From Pseudomonas asiatica (GTDB lineage Bacteria > Pseudomonadota > Gammaproteobacteria > Pseudomonadales > Pseudomonadaceae), in NCBI RefSeq assembly GCF_009932335.1, contig NZ_BLJF01000001.1, positions 2,046,001 to 2,110,000 of the forward strand: a DNA stretch of 64,000 nucleotides, read 5' to 3'. A program made the translations under genes and the position numbers. Under the pieces are notes generated by a model. It did not search any database and was not told the origin of the DNA. It was given only the letters and a program-made list of their open reading frames with translations. Each line of letters opens with the position of its first letter. Position 1 is the stretch's first letter. Shown one piece after another: positions 1-8,587 of the stretch.

Positions 1-900
1 TCGGTGGGCCATGTTGAAGCGGAACGTGTAGTTACCCGGGATACCCATGCGCAGGTCGCTGACCACCAGCGCATCGCCGATCTGGTCGTAGCGCAGCCAG
101 TCGTCGGTGAACCAGCGCAGGCGCTGGTGCAACGGGTGCCCGGCCAGCGCTTGCGCCAGTTGAAGATTACGCGGCAAACGTTGCATTTCTGGCGGGTGCT
201 GGTCGAACCCGCTGCTGATGCCCTCGTAGTAATCGCCATCCGGGGTCTTGGCCAGCACCCGCCAGACCAGGCTGTTGAACGCTATCGGCACGGCACGCAC
301 CTGGCTGACGGCGATGCCTTGACGGTCGAGGGCAGCCTGGAACCGCTGCTCGGCCGCCATGCGTCCGGCCAGGCCGAACCCCAGGTAGGCTGCGCTGAAG
401 AGCAAGGCCAAGGTCATTATCTGCACCGCCTTGCTTGTCAGCCCCTTGATGCTTGCGTAGATCACCGCGGCCAGCAGCGGCACGGTGTAGACCGGGTCGA
501 TGATGAACACCGCCGCCCAGCTTTCCGGGGTGGCCTGCAAGGGCCAGAACAACTGCGTGCCGTAGACCGTGAAGGCGTCGAGCAACGGGTGGGTGACCAG
601 CACCAGCCAGAACGCCAGGAACAGCCTGGGCAAGGTATAGCCTTTGCCTGGCCAGCATTTGTTGACCAGCCAGGCCAGCAGCAAGGCCAGCCCGGTGAGC
701 ACGAACAAGGAATGAGAAAAGCCGCGGTGGTAGGTCATCTGCGACACCGGGTCGGCGTAGCGGATGATCACGTCCAGGTCGGGAAGCGTGCCCAGCGCCG
801 CACCATACAACAGTGAGCGGCGGCCCTGGATGCGGCCGAGCACGGTACCTTGCAAGGCCGCGCCGAGTACGGCCTGGGTGATGGAGTCCAAGGGTGGCAT
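1..900 (-). CDS. YdjM/DUF457-type membrane-associated metal-dependent hydrolase (3' end off window)
   Basis: Reading leftward from ATG at 900 the protein begins MPPLDSITQAVLGAALQG, continues with an LPDLDVI segment and then an HRGFSHS segment. This is the pattern of the YdjM-like inner-membrane hydrolase family, with Asp and His as putative metal ligands. Several hydrophobic segments follow, including AVFIIDPVYTVPLLAA, so the product should be a multipass membrane protein. The frame is open to the left edge, so the C-terminus is missing. A TTG nine bases downstream (891) would give the usual MDSITQ start and has better spacing from the AGGA at about 901-904, so the start is uncertain. The substrate is unknown for this family. 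Confidence 0.75.
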   Translation of the reverse strand, partial: MPPLDSITQAVLGAALQGTVLGRIQGRRSLLYGAALGTLPDLDVIIRYADPVSQMTYHRGFSHSLFVLTGLALLLAWLVNKCWPGKGYTLPRLFLAFWLVLVTHPLLDAFTVYGTQLFWPLQATPESWAAVFIIDPVYTVPLLAAVIYASIKGLTSKAVQIMTLALLFSAAYLGFGLAGRMAAEQRFQAALDRQGIAVSQVRAVPIAFNSLVWRVLAKTPDGDYYEGISSGFDQHPPEMQRLPRNLQLAQALAGHPLHQRLRWFTDDWLRYDQIGDALVVSDLRMGIPGNYTFRFNMAHR

Positions 901-980
901 TCCTGAAAGGGAGGTTTCCGGAAGCTAACTTCATCCGGGCCCAATGCGCAATTCCTCTTGAAGGTGCATCTGTAACGGGC

Positions 981-1094
981 TGCCTGCACTGGCCTCATCG
1001 CCGGCAAGCCAGCTCCCACCCCGACCGCGTTGAGCTCAAGGTATGCGCTATCCCTGTGGGAGCTGGCTTGCCGGCGATGAGGTCAGTGCAGGCA
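981..1094. repeat. Inverted pair of REP elements (GGCTTGCCGGCGAT class)
   Basis: Two copies of the palindromic unit GAGCTGGCTTGCCGGCGAT face each other (about 997-1020 and 1056-1079). The outer flanks (TGCCTGCACTGG and its near-complement at about 1083-1094) also pair, so the whole block is one long imperfect palindrome. It lies between benF and the hydrolase gene and could fold in the transcript. Confidence 0.85.
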
Positions 1095-1143
1095 ACATAA
1101 GACAGCTGCTCCCACCGGGTTTGCACATGCCTCTATGGATGAT

Positions 1144-2394
1144 TCAGAACAACTGCCAGGTGTACACCAGCGTCAAGCGGTTCTCGTCGATGTCGCTGCG
1201 GTAGTTGGACCGGGCCATGGCATTGCGCACCCGGATCCCCAGCCCCTTCAGCACACCGCCCTGCACCGCATAACCGATGTCCAGGTCGCGCTCGCGGTCG
1301 CGCCCTTCGTAACCCAGCCCGGTATCGACATTGTTACCGGTTATGTAGCGCACGGTCGCGGTCAGCCCCGGCACGCCCATGGCCGCGAAGTTGTAGTCGT
1401 AGCGCACCTGGTACGAGCGTTCGTCGGTGTAGGCGAACTCATAGGTCGGTACTTCGTTACCCAGCGGCGAGATGTTGGCGAACACCCGTGGGAACGGGCT
1501 GTCGCCATAAATGCCCTGGTAGCCGGCATGGAAGCTGTGCCCGCCATGCCGGGCAGTGAACATCGAGAAGAACGCCTGGTTGTCGATGTTGCCGAGCAAC
1601 GCATCGCCGTCCTCGCGCGCGGTGAAATACCCCAGGTTGGCACTGAGCACCCAGTTGCCCAGGGGCTTGCTGTGCTTGAGGCCGACAAAGCCCTGTTCGT
1701 AAATGTCCTCAAGCTGCCCATACCACAGGCTGACGCTGCTCTGGTTGGCATTGAACGCATAGTCACCGCCCAGGTAGTTGAAGGCGTCGCTTTCTACCTG
1801 GCGGATCGGCACATGGCCGAGCATGGCATTCATCTTGCCGTCGCCGCCTTCGTTGCGCAGGTGGATGCTTTTCAGGTGCCCGGCCTGCACGGTCAGGCCG
1901 TCGATTTCCGCCGAGCTCAGGCTGGCGCCCTGGTAGGTCGGTGGCAACAGGCGGATGTCGCTGAAGGTCAGCACCGGCAGGTTGGGTTGCAGTTCGCCGA
2001 CGCGCAATTCGGTTTTGGACAGCCGGGCCTTGAAGGTGGGCGCCAGGCGGCTGTATTCGTCGGCGGCGCGGCCGTCGCCGTGCACCGGCAGCAACCCGGT
2101 ATTGGTGCGGTCTGGGCTGCTGTCGAGCTTGATGCCCAGCAGGCCCAGGGCATCAATGCCAAAGCCGACCGTGCCCGGGGTGTAGCCCGACTTGAAGTCG
2201 AGGATGAAGCCCTGGGCCCACTCCTCGGCCTTGGATTGCCGGTTTGCCCCGACGATGTCGGAGAAGTCGCGGCTGAAGTAGTAGTTACGGGCACTCAGGG
2301 TGGCCTTCGAATCTTCGAAGAAGCCGCCTTCGGCGGCCAGCAACGGTTGGCTGAGCAAAGTCAGGCCCAGGGCGACGCAAGGGGTGTGGTTCAT
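1144..2394 (-). CDS. benF: BenF-like benzoate porin, OprD family
   Basis: 416 residues. A signal peptide (MNHTPCVALGLTLLSQPLLA) is followed by the OprD-family opening GGFFEDSKATLSARNYYFSR. The chain is rich in alternating beta strands and ends in a terminal aromatic (YTWQLF), as outer-membrane barrels do. OprD-type channels carry small acids and aromatic carboxylates across the outer membrane. Its place as last gene of a ben cluster, behind benE, points to benzoate uptake and matches BenF of P. putida. The start at 2394 has a purine-rich AAGAGAGC upstream. The substrate is inferred from context; membership of the OprD family is clear. Confidence 0.9.
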   Translation of the reverse strand: MNHTPCVALGLTLLSQPLLAAEGGFFEDSKATLSARNYYFSRDFSDIVGANRQSKAEEWAQGFILDFKSGYTPGTVGFGIDALGLLGIKLDSSPDRTNTGLLPVHGDGRAADEYSRLAPTFKARLSKTELRVGELQPNLPVLTFSDIRLLPPTYQGASLSSAEIDGLTVQAGHLKSIHLRNEGGDGKMNAMLGHVPIRQVESDAFNYLGGDYAFNANQSSVSLWYGQLEDIYEQGFVGLKHSKPLGNWVLSANLGYFTAREDGDALLGNIDNQAFFSMFTARHGGHSFHAGYQGIYGDSPFPRVFANISPLGNEVPTYEFAYTDERSYQVRYDYNFAAMGVPGLTATVRYITGNNVDTGLGYEGRDRERDLDIGYAVQGGVLKGLGIRVRNAMARSNYRSDIDENRLTLVYTWQLF

Positions 2395-2448
2395 TCCGAA
2401 GCTCTCTTGATCTTGTTTTTATGGGTAAAGCGTTGGAAGCACGGCGGT

Positions 2449-3648
2449 TCATGGGGTACGGCGCAGCACCTCCCGGGCACGTGGCTGGCGCAGCCTGAGC
2501 AACCCATGGCTCAGCAGGCCGAACAGCAAGCCCCAGAACGCTGCCGACAGGCCCAGGAAGGCCACCCCCGAAGCGGTGACCAGGAAGGTGAACAGCCCGG
2601 CATCGCGCTCGGTTGGTTCCGCCAGGCTGCGGGCCAGGGCTTCGCTGATGGCGCCATACAGGGCCAGCCCGGCCAGGGCGGCGATCAGGGCGGCGGGGAA
2701 TGCTGCAAACAGCGACATCAGCGTGGCCCCGGCGATCCCCAGCAGCAGGTACAGCGCACTGCCAGCCACCGCCGCGACATAGCGCCGCCGTGGGTTTTCA
2801 TGGGCTTCATGGCCAGTGCACAGGCTGGCAGTGACCGCCGCCAGGTTCAGCCCGTGGCAACCGAACGGCGCCAGCGCGGCACCGGCCAGCGCGCTGGCAC
2901 TAATGATCGGGCTGGCCGGCGTGGGGTAGCCGGCGTTGCGCAGTACTGCCATGCCCGGCATGAACTGCCCGGTAAGGGCCACCAGCACCAGCGGCAGTGC
3001 CAGGCTGAATACCGCTGCCAGGCTGAACTGCGGGGTGACCCACTGCGGCGACGCCAGCTCCAGCACCAATGCCTCGCTGCGAAACGCACCGCTGGCCACG
3101 GTCACCAGCGTGCCCACGCACAGCACCGCCGCCACGGCGTAGCGCGGCTGCACCCGGCGCATCAGCACGTAGGTGACGAACATCGCCAGTACCAGCAGCG
3201 GTTGCACCGGCAAGGCGCGGAACACCTCGATGCCGAAGCTGAACAGGATGCCGGCCTGCATGCCGGCGGCGATGGAGCCCGGCAGGCGCGCGATGATGCG
3301 GTCGAAGGCCCCGCTGATGCCGATCAGCAGCAGGAACAGGTTGGCTACCAGGTAGGCGCCAACGGCCTGTTCCAGGCCCAGTTGCGGCAAGGCGGTGACC
3401 AGCAGCGCCGAGCCAGGGATCGACCAGGCGATCACCACCGGCACCCGGTAGCGCAGGCTGAGCAGCGCGCCGAGTACGGCACTGCCCATGGACACTGCCC
3501 AGACCCAGGAGGACAGTTGCCGATGGGACAGGCCGGCAGCTTCTGCGGCGTGGAAGATGATCACCAAGGGGCCTGCGTAGGAGATCATCGTGGCGATGCA
3601 GCCGGCGACGATGGCGGACAGTGAACTGTCCTTGATCAGGGTTTTCAT
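2449..3648 (-). CDS. benE: Benzoate/H+ symporter BenE
   Basis: 399 residues from ATG at 3648, which has GAGAGGTGCC just upstream. An in-frame extension to 3726 reads through a REP element and is rejected. The product is strongly hydrophobic with about 11-12 membrane segments and resembles the BenE family of inner-membrane benzoate:proton symporters (for example the stretches TLIKDSSLSAIVAGCIATMI and HGLNLAAVTASLCTGHEA). It follows catA and precedes benF on the same strand, so it probably supplies the inner-membrane step that matches the BenF porin. It is the second benzoate importer here, besides benK. Confidence 0.92.
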   Translation of the reverse strand: MKTLIKDSSLSAIVAGCIATMISYAGPLVIIFHAAEAAGLSHRQLSSWVWAVSMGSAVLGALLSLRYRVPVVIAWSIPGSALLVTALPQLGLEQAVGAYLVANLFLLLIGISGAFDRIIARLPGSIAAGMQAGILFSFGIEVFRALPVQPLLVLAMFVTYVLMRRVQPRYAVAAVLCVGTLVTVASGAFRSEALVLELASPQWVTPQFSLAAVFSLALPLVLVALTGQFMPGMAVLRNAGYPTPASPIISASALAGAALAPFGCHGLNLAAVTASLCTGHEAHENPRRRYVAAVAGSALYLLLGIAGATLMSLFAAFPAALIAALAGLALYGAISEALARSLAEPTERDAGLFTFLVTASGVAFLGLSAAFWGLLFGLLSHGLLRLRQPRAREVLRRTP

Positions 3649-3692
3649 GGCACCTCTCGCATCGGTGATGTATGGCAAGGGCTGCGCCCTTG

Positions 3693-3773
3693 ATCGCCGG
3701 CAAGCCAGCTCCCACAGGGATCCCACTGGTTTCAGCCCTGTGGTGATCCTGTGGGAGCTGGCTTGCCGGCGAT
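3693..3773. repeat. Inverted REP pair between catA and benE
   Basis: Two copies of GAGCTGGCTTGCCGGCGAT in inverted orientation (about 3693-3716 and 3750-3773) are separated by about 33 bases. The element sits inside the ben operon between catA and benE and could stabilise or attenuate the polycistronic message. Confidence 0.85.
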
Positions 3774-3779
3774 AAGGCC

Positions 3780-4694
3780 TCAGGCCTCTTGCAAAGCCCG
3801 CGGCCGCCCACTGCGCTGCTCATTGGCACCGCCCCGGGCCTGCTGCAACTGGAAGTCGAATTTCAACTCGGCATGTCGCCCCGCCTCGCCCTCGACGAAC
3901 ACCACCTCGCCCACCAGCCCATCCCGCGTGGCATAGGCAAAGTCATCCCACAGGTACTTGTCTCCGGCCAGGTTGATCTGCGTGGTCAGGTGTCGGTACC
4001 CCGGTGCCGAGATAAAGAAGTGCACATGCGCCGGACGCTGGCCGTGACGGCCGAGCAGGTCCAGGCACTCCTGGGTCGGCCCCTGTGGATCGCAGCCATA
4101 CCCGGACGGCACGATGGAGCGCGCGCGGTAGCGGCCTTCGCCATCGGTGATGATGCGTCGGCGCAGGTTGTACTCGGACTGGCTCTGGTCGAAGAACGAA
4201 TAGGTGCCACGGGTATTGGCATGCCACAGGTCGACCGTGGCCCCAGGCAACGGCCGCCCTTGTGGGTCGAGCACCTGGCCCTCGAGGTACATCGGCGTGG
4301 CCACGCCCTCCTCGCTACCGTCATCCATGCGTACTTCACCTTCGGCGATCGGCGCGCCGGCCACGTACAGCGGGCCTTCGATGGTGCGTGGAGTGCCGCC
4401 GACAAGGCCTGCCCGCTGGTCCTTGGCATCCTGCAGCAGGTCGAGGAAGTGCTCGATGCCCAACCCAGCCACCAGCAACCCGGCCTCGCCGCGGCCACCC
4501 AGGCGGTTGAGGTAGTCGACGGCATGCCAGAACTCGTCTTCGCTGATGTCCAGGTCTTCGATCAGCCGCGCGGTGTCTTGCAGCACGCGTTGCACGATGC
4601 GCTTAAGGCGCGGGCTGCCGGCATCGTTGCCAAAGCCTGCGGCCTCTTCGAAGAACTGCTGTACCTCGGCAGTGTGGGAAATTTTCACGGTCAT
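3780..4694 (-). CDS. catA: Catechol 1,2-dioxygenase (intradiol)
   Basis: 304 residues. Catalyses Fe(III)-dependent intradiol cleavage of catechol to cis,cis-muconate, feeding the beta-ketoadipate pathway. The four iron ligands expected for the family are visible: Tyr165 (RGTYSFFDQ), Tyr199 (PSGYGCDPQG), His223 and His225 (RPAHVHFF). The helical N-terminal dimerisation part is intact. The gene lies inside the ben operon, 30 bases after benK, and not with catBC. This corresponds to the second catechol dioxygenase (catA-II/catA2) of P. putida, thought to keep catechol low when benzoate flux is high. No catB or catC is present in the window, so the later steps must be encoded elsewhere. Confidence 0.96.
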   Translation of the reverse strand: MTVKISHTAEVQQFFEEAAGFGNDAGSPRLKRIVQRVLQDTARLIEDLDISEDEFWHAVDYLNRLGGRGEAGLLVAGLGIEHFLDLLQDAKDQRAGLVGGTPRTIEGPLYVAGAPIAEGEVRMDDGSEEGVATPMYLEGQVLDPQGRPLPGATVDLWHANTRGTYSFFDQSQSEYNLRRRIITDGEGRYRARSIVPSGYGCDPQGPTQECLDLLGRHGQRPAHVHFFISAPGYRHLTTQINLAGDKYLWDDFAYATRDGLVGEVVFVEGEAGRHAELKFDFQLQQARGGANEQRSGRPRALQEA

Positions 4695-4724
4695 GGTGGT
4701 TTACCTCATGTTGTTTTTCTGGAG

Positions 4725-6053
4725 TTACGCCTGTGCCGCAACCGTCTGGGCGTGCCGACGGCCGCTGGCCAGGTGCACGGCCATGGCCAGCGCGGCAATT
4801 GCGCCAGGGATGGCGAAAGCAATGAAATTGAGCTGCAGGGGCAGGTTGATGCCCATCAGCGCACCACCCAGCAGCGGGCCGACGATGGCACCGTTGCGGC
4901 CGATGCCCGAGGCCCAGCCCAGCCCGGTGGAGCGCACCGATAGCCCGTAGAGTTGAGCGGCGCCGGCATACAGCAGGATCTGCGTGCCGATGGTGGTGGC
5001 GCCGGCAATGAAGATCAGCAGGTACAGCACCGGCATCGGGCTGTTGACGCCCAGCAGGCTGATCGACAGCGCGGCGGCGATGAAGAACGCCACTTTGACT
5101 TTGACCAGGCTGTAACGGTCGCCCAGCCAGCCACCGAGAATCGCCCCGGCCATGCCACCGAAGTTCAGCGCCAGCAGGAACGACAGGCTCGAGCCCAGGC
5201 TGTAGCCGGCGTTGGCCATCAGCTTCGGCAGCCAGGAGCTGAGCGCGTAGACCATCAGCAGGCAGCAGAAGAACGCCAGCCACAGCGCCAGGGTGCGAAT
5301 GGCCAGGCCGTTGCGAAACAGTTCCAGCACCGACGCCCCGCTGCCTTTGCGGTCGGCCGCCTGCAGCGCATCGTCCGCCTTCACGTCGCAATCCGGGTCC
5401 AGCCGCTTGAGCAGCTTGCGGGCCTCGTCGGTACGGCCCTGGCGTACCAGGAAACCGATCGATTCAGGGAGGTAGTACAGGATTACCGGCAACAACAGCA
5501 GTGGCACCGCTGCGGCGAAGAACATCGATTCCCAGCCGAAACGCGGCAGCATGAAGATGCCGACACCCGCCGAGAGCATGCCGCCCAGCGAGTAGCCACT
5601 GAACATGATCGCTACCAACGTACTGCGCAGTCGCTTGGGCGCGTACTCGTTCATCAGTGCCACGGCGTTGGGCATCAGGCCGCCACAGCCCAGGCCGGCA
5701 ATGAAGCGGTAGATGCCGAACTCGCTCGGGCTGCTGGCAAACCCGTTGAGGATGGTCGCCCCGGAGAACAAGGCAAAACAGATGGCGATGCCCTTCTTGC
5801 GCCCGATGCGATCGGCCAGGCTGCCGAACGCCAGGGCGCCGAACATCATGCCGAACAGCGCATAGCTGCCCAGTGCACCGGCCTGCAACGGGGTCAGGCC
5901 CCACTCTTTCATGATGACCGGCAGTACCACGCCGTAGATGAACAAGTCATAGCCGTCGAAGATCAGCAGCAGGCCGCACCAGGCCATGACCATCCAGTGG
6001 AAGGGGGTAAAGCGCGCATTATCGATGATCGGGTGTACGTCAAGGGTTCGCAT
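4725..6053 (-). CDS. benK: Benzoate MFS transporter BenK (aromatic acid:H+ symporter family)
   Basis: 442 residues, about 12 membrane helices. The N-terminal segment has DGYDLF (residues 33-38), the acidic motif of the aromatic acid:H+ symporter (AAHS) branch of the MFS. The loop 2-3 motif GSLADRIGRKKG is at about 77-88. BenK brings benzoate across the inner membrane with protons. The gene starts 57 bases after the end of benD and runs to 30 bases before catA in the same direction, so it should be cotranscribed with them. Family and role are both well supported by the context. Confidence 0.94.
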   Translation of the reverse strand: MRTLDVHPIIDNARFTPFHWMVMAWCGLLLIFDGYDLFIYGVVLPVIMKEWGLTPLQAGALGSYALFGMMFGALAFGSLADRIGRKKGIAICFALFSGATILNGFASSPSEFGIYRFIAGLGCGGLMPNAVALMNEYAPKRLRSTLVAIMFSGYSLGGMLSAGVGIFMLPRFGWESMFFAAAVPLLLLPVILYYLPESIGFLVRQGRTDEARKLLKRLDPDCDVKADDALQAADRKGSGASVLELFRNGLAIRTLALWLAFFCCLLMVYALSSWLPKLMANAGYSLGSSLSFLLALNFGGMAGAILGGWLGDRYSLVKVKVAFFIAAALSISLLGVNSPMPVLYLLIFIAGATTIGTQILLYAGAAQLYGLSVRSTGLGWASGIGRNGAIVGPLLGGALMGINLPLQLNFIAFAIPGAIAALAMAVHLASGRRHAQTVAAQA

Positions 6054-6110
6054 GGCATCTGTCGCTCTTGTTTTTGTTGTGAAAGAAAGCTTTTTGCCTA
6101 GGGGTGTCGC

Positions 6111-6872
6111 TCAGCCGAGGTCGCCGCCCCCTACCGGCAAGGTCACGCCGGTGATGTACGAGGCTTCGTCGGAAGCGAGGAACAGGATCGCGCCGACCTG
6201 CTCGTCGATGCTGCCGTAGCGGTGCATCAGGCTGCTGTCGAGGGTCTGGTCGACGATCTGCTGGTACCAGTGCTTTTCCTGTTCGGTCTGCTCGGCACTG
6301 TTGCGCGGTACGCGCCGGGGTGGCGCTTCGGTGCCGCCGGGAGCAGTGGCGTTGACCCGGATGCCACGGCCGGCGGTTTCAAAGGCCAGGCACGCAGTCA
6401 GCGCGTTGACGCCACCCTTGGCTGCGCCGTAGGGCACGCGGTTGACGCCACGGGTGGCGATGGACGAGACGTTGACGATGGCGCCGCTGCCACGCTCGAG
6501 CATGTATGGCAGTGCGGCATGGCAGCACCACAGGGTGGGGAACAGCGAACGGCGTACTTCGGCTTCGATCTGGTCCACTTCGTAGTGTTCGAAGGGCTTG
6601 GCCCAGATGGTGCCGCCAACGTTGTTGACCAGGATGTCGAGGCGGCCGAACGCTTCAACCGCGTTGGCCATTACCCTGGCGCAGTCACCATATTGTTCCA
6701 GGTCGGCGGTGAGGGTGAGCATGCCCTCGCTGGCCAGTTCGTGAACCAGTTCGGAGCGGTCTACCGCTATCACTTGCGCGCCTTCGGCCTTAAGCCGCCA
6801 GCACACGCCACGGCCGATGCCCTGGGCGGCACCGGTGACCAGGGCGACCTTGCCTTGGAATCGGTTGTTCAT
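6111..6872 (-). CDS. benD: 1,6-dihydroxycyclohexa-2,4-diene-1-carboxylate dehydrogenase BenD
   Basis: 253 residues, short-chain dehydrogenase/reductase. It oxidises and decarboxylates the benzoate cis-diol to catechol with NAD+. The cofactor motif TGAAQGIG is at residues 13-20, the NNVGG motif at about 83-87, and the catalytic Ser-Tyr-Lys includes Tyr148 and Lys152 (PYGAAK). I start at ATG 6872 (MNNRFQGK), because GGAGAG lies six bases upstream. An ATG two codons earlier would have no spacing, and the longer open frame runs through a REP element. It follows benC and precedes benK in the ben operon. Confidence 0.95.
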   Translation of the reverse strand: MNNRFQGKVALVTGAAQGIGRGVCWRLKAEGAQVIAVDRSELVHELASEGMLTLTADLEQYGDCARVMANAVEAFGRLDILVNNVGGTIWAKPFEHYEVDQIEAEVRRSLFPTLWCCHAALPYMLERGSGAIVNVSSIATRGVNRVPYGAAKGGVNALTACLAFETAGRGIRVNATAPGGTEAPPRRVPRNSAEQTEQEKHWYQQIVDQTLDSSLMHRYGSIDEQVGAILFLASDEASYITGVTLPVGGGDLG

Positions 6873-6900
6873 ATCCATCTCTCCGGTTCGCCACGGTTCC

Positions 6901-6987
6901 TGTGGGAGCGGGCATGCCCGCGAATGCGTCCGACCAGACAAAGTTGTTGAACCTGCTGGCCTCTTCGCGGGCACGCCCGCTCCCACA
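6901..6987. repeat. Inverted REP pair (GGAGCGGGCATGCCCGCGAA class)
   Basis: GTGGGAGCGGGCATGCCCGCG at about 6902-6922 is mirrored by CGCGGGCACGCCCGCTCCCAC at about 6966-6986. It lies between benC and benD, a second REP pair inside the ben operon, and belongs to a different sequence class from the one between catA and benE. Confidence 0.85.
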
Positions 6988-7017
6988 GGGTCGGCGTATT
7001 ACTTGGAATAAAAGGAA

Positions 7018-8028
7018 TCAGGCCGCCGCCGCGAACTTCTCGTAGTAGAAGTTCACCGGGGTAATGCCCTGCTCGCGCACGTACTGGCTGACCGCCTCGA
7101 CCATCGGTGGCGGGCCGCACAGGTACACATCCACATCACCATCGTTGAGGTGGCGCGGTTCGATGTGCTGGGTCACGTAGCCCTTCTGCGGGTACTGGCT
7201 GTCCGGGTTGGCCACGCAGGCACTGAAGGTGAAGTTGGGGATGCGCGCCGCCAGCGCCTGCAGGCGGTCGAGTTCGACCAGGTCGAAGTCGTTGGTCACG
7301 CCGTAGATCAGGTGCAGCGGGTGCTCGCTACCCTGCTCGGCGATCTTCTCCAGCATCGCCGTGAACGGCGCCAGGCCGGTACCACCGGCCAGCAGCAACA
7401 GCGGGCGCTGGATCGGCCGCAGGTAGAAGCTGCCCAGCGGCCCGGCCAGGGTCATGCTGTCGCCGGCCTTGGCCAGGTTGGTCAGGAAACTGCTCATCAA
7501 CCCACCCGGCACGTTGCGGATCAGGAAGCTGACCTCGCCGTCCTTCTGCAGCGAGCTGAACGAATAGGCTCGGCTCTGCTCGCTGCCCGGCACCTTGAGG
7601 TTGACATATTGCCCCGGCAGGAAGGCCAGGCGGCTGAGGGATTCACCCTTGATCGACAGGGCAATGGTGCTGGCCGACAATTGGCGGACATCACTGATGG
7701 CGGCCTCGAAACTGGCCTGTTCGGTCTTGCACAGCTGCGACGAGGCCGGGATGCGGATGACGCAGTCGCTCTCGGCGCGCATCTGGCAGGTCAGTACGTA
7801 ACCTTCGGAGATTTCATCTTCGCTCAGGGCATCTTCGATGAAGTTGTCGCCCAGGTCGTAGCGGCCGGACTCGGCCTTGCACTTGCAGGTACCGCAGGCG
7901 CCGTCGCGGCAGTCCAGCGGGATGTTGATGCCCTGGCGGTAGGCGGCGTCGGCCACGGTTTCATGGCCGGCGGCCTCGATGAAGCGGGTAACCCCGTCTT
8001 CGAAATTCAGTGCGATCTGGTAGCTCAT
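7018..8028 (-). CDS. benC: Benzoate 1,2-dioxygenase electron transfer component (reductase) BenC
   Basis: 336 residues from ATG at 8028, preceded by GAGGTG. The N-terminal plant-type [2Fe-2S] ferredoxin domain has the expected cysteines Cys40, Cys45, Cys48 (CRDGACGTCKC) and Cys81. An FAD domain with RAYSFSS and an NAD-binding domain with GGTGLAPFTAML follow. BenC passes electrons from NADH to the Rieske centre of BenAB, in the domain order typical of class IB ring-hydroxylating dioxygenase reductases. It starts 73 bases after the end of benB in the same operon. Confidence 0.96.
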   Translation of the reverse strand: MSYQIALNFEDGVTRFIEAAGHETVADAAYRQGINIPLDCRDGACGTCKCKAESGRYDLGDNFIEDALSEDEISEGYVLTCQMRAESDCVIRIPASSQLCKTEQASFEAAISDVRQLSASTIALSIKGESLSRLAFLPGQYVNLKVPGSEQSRAYSFSSLQKDGEVSFLIRNVPGGLMSSFLTNLAKAGDSMTLAGPLGSFYLRPIQRPLLLLAGGTGLAPFTAMLEKIAEQGSEHPLHLIYGVTNDFDLVELDRLQALAARIPNFTFSACVANPDSQYPQKGYVTQHIEPRHLNDGDVDVYLCGPPPMVEAVSQYVREQGITPVNFYYEKFAAAA

Positions 8029-8101
8029 GTTGCACCTCGCGGGCGAGCCTGGCCACGGCACGTCGCAGGACGCTCCGGGCAGCGCTCGCAAAAACCCTGG
8101 A

Positions 8102-8587
8102 TCAGATGTGGTAGATGTCGATGACCTGGCGAACGTAGTCGTTCTTCAGCACCACCTTCTTGGCCTTGATCAGCGGCTGCTCGCCGCGCAGGTCGAGGTT
8201 GTAGAAGCTGGTGCCGAAGTAACTGTCGGTGGTCTTGTAGCGGAAGCTCAGGGTGTGCCAGTTGAAGCGCACCTGGCAGCTGCCCTCGCCCTGCTCGACG
8301 ATCTCGATGTTGCTGATGTTGTGCGAGGTGCGGGTGTCGGGCACGGTTGCACTGGAGCGCTCGGTCTTGATGCGGAACACCCGGTCTTCCAGGCCGCCTC
8401 GGTTGCCGTACCAGATCAGCGAGATTTCGCTTTGTGGGTCTTCGGTAAGGGTGTCGTCATCGTCCCAGCTCGGCATCCAGAAGGTGCAATCACTGGCGTA
8501 CATTTCCAGCCACTGATCCCACTGGGCGTCATCCAGGTAACGCGCTTCGCGGAAAAGGAAGTCGCGCACGGTTGCATACAGGCTCAT
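8102..8587 (-). CDS. benB: Benzoate 1,2-dioxygenase beta subunit BenB
   Basis: 161 residues, the usual size for the small subunit of ring-hydroxylating dioxygenases (SnoaL-like cone fold). The N-terminal motif [17 protein letters not shown] and the central [20 protein letters not shown] are characteristic. The subunit is structural, forming the alpha3-beta3 hexamer with BenA. Its start codon overlaps the stop of benA by four bases (ATGA), which implies translational coupling and equal output of the two subunits. Confidence 0.96.
   Translation of the reverse strand: MSLYATVRDFLFREARYLDDAQWDQWLEMYASDCTFWMPSWDDDDTLTEDPQSEISLIWYGNRGGLEDRVFRIKTERSSATVPDTRTSHNISNIEIVEQGEGSCQVRFNWHTLSFRYKTTDSYFGTSFYNLDLRGEQPLIKAKKVVLKNDYVRQVIDIYHI

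Noticed and set aside
1135..3624. An 829-codon open frame on the plus strand across benF and benE
   Set aside because: It is antisense to two clear membrane protein genes. Its product is rich in Gln, Arg, His and Ala without domains, as expected for a shadow frame in GC-rich DNA.
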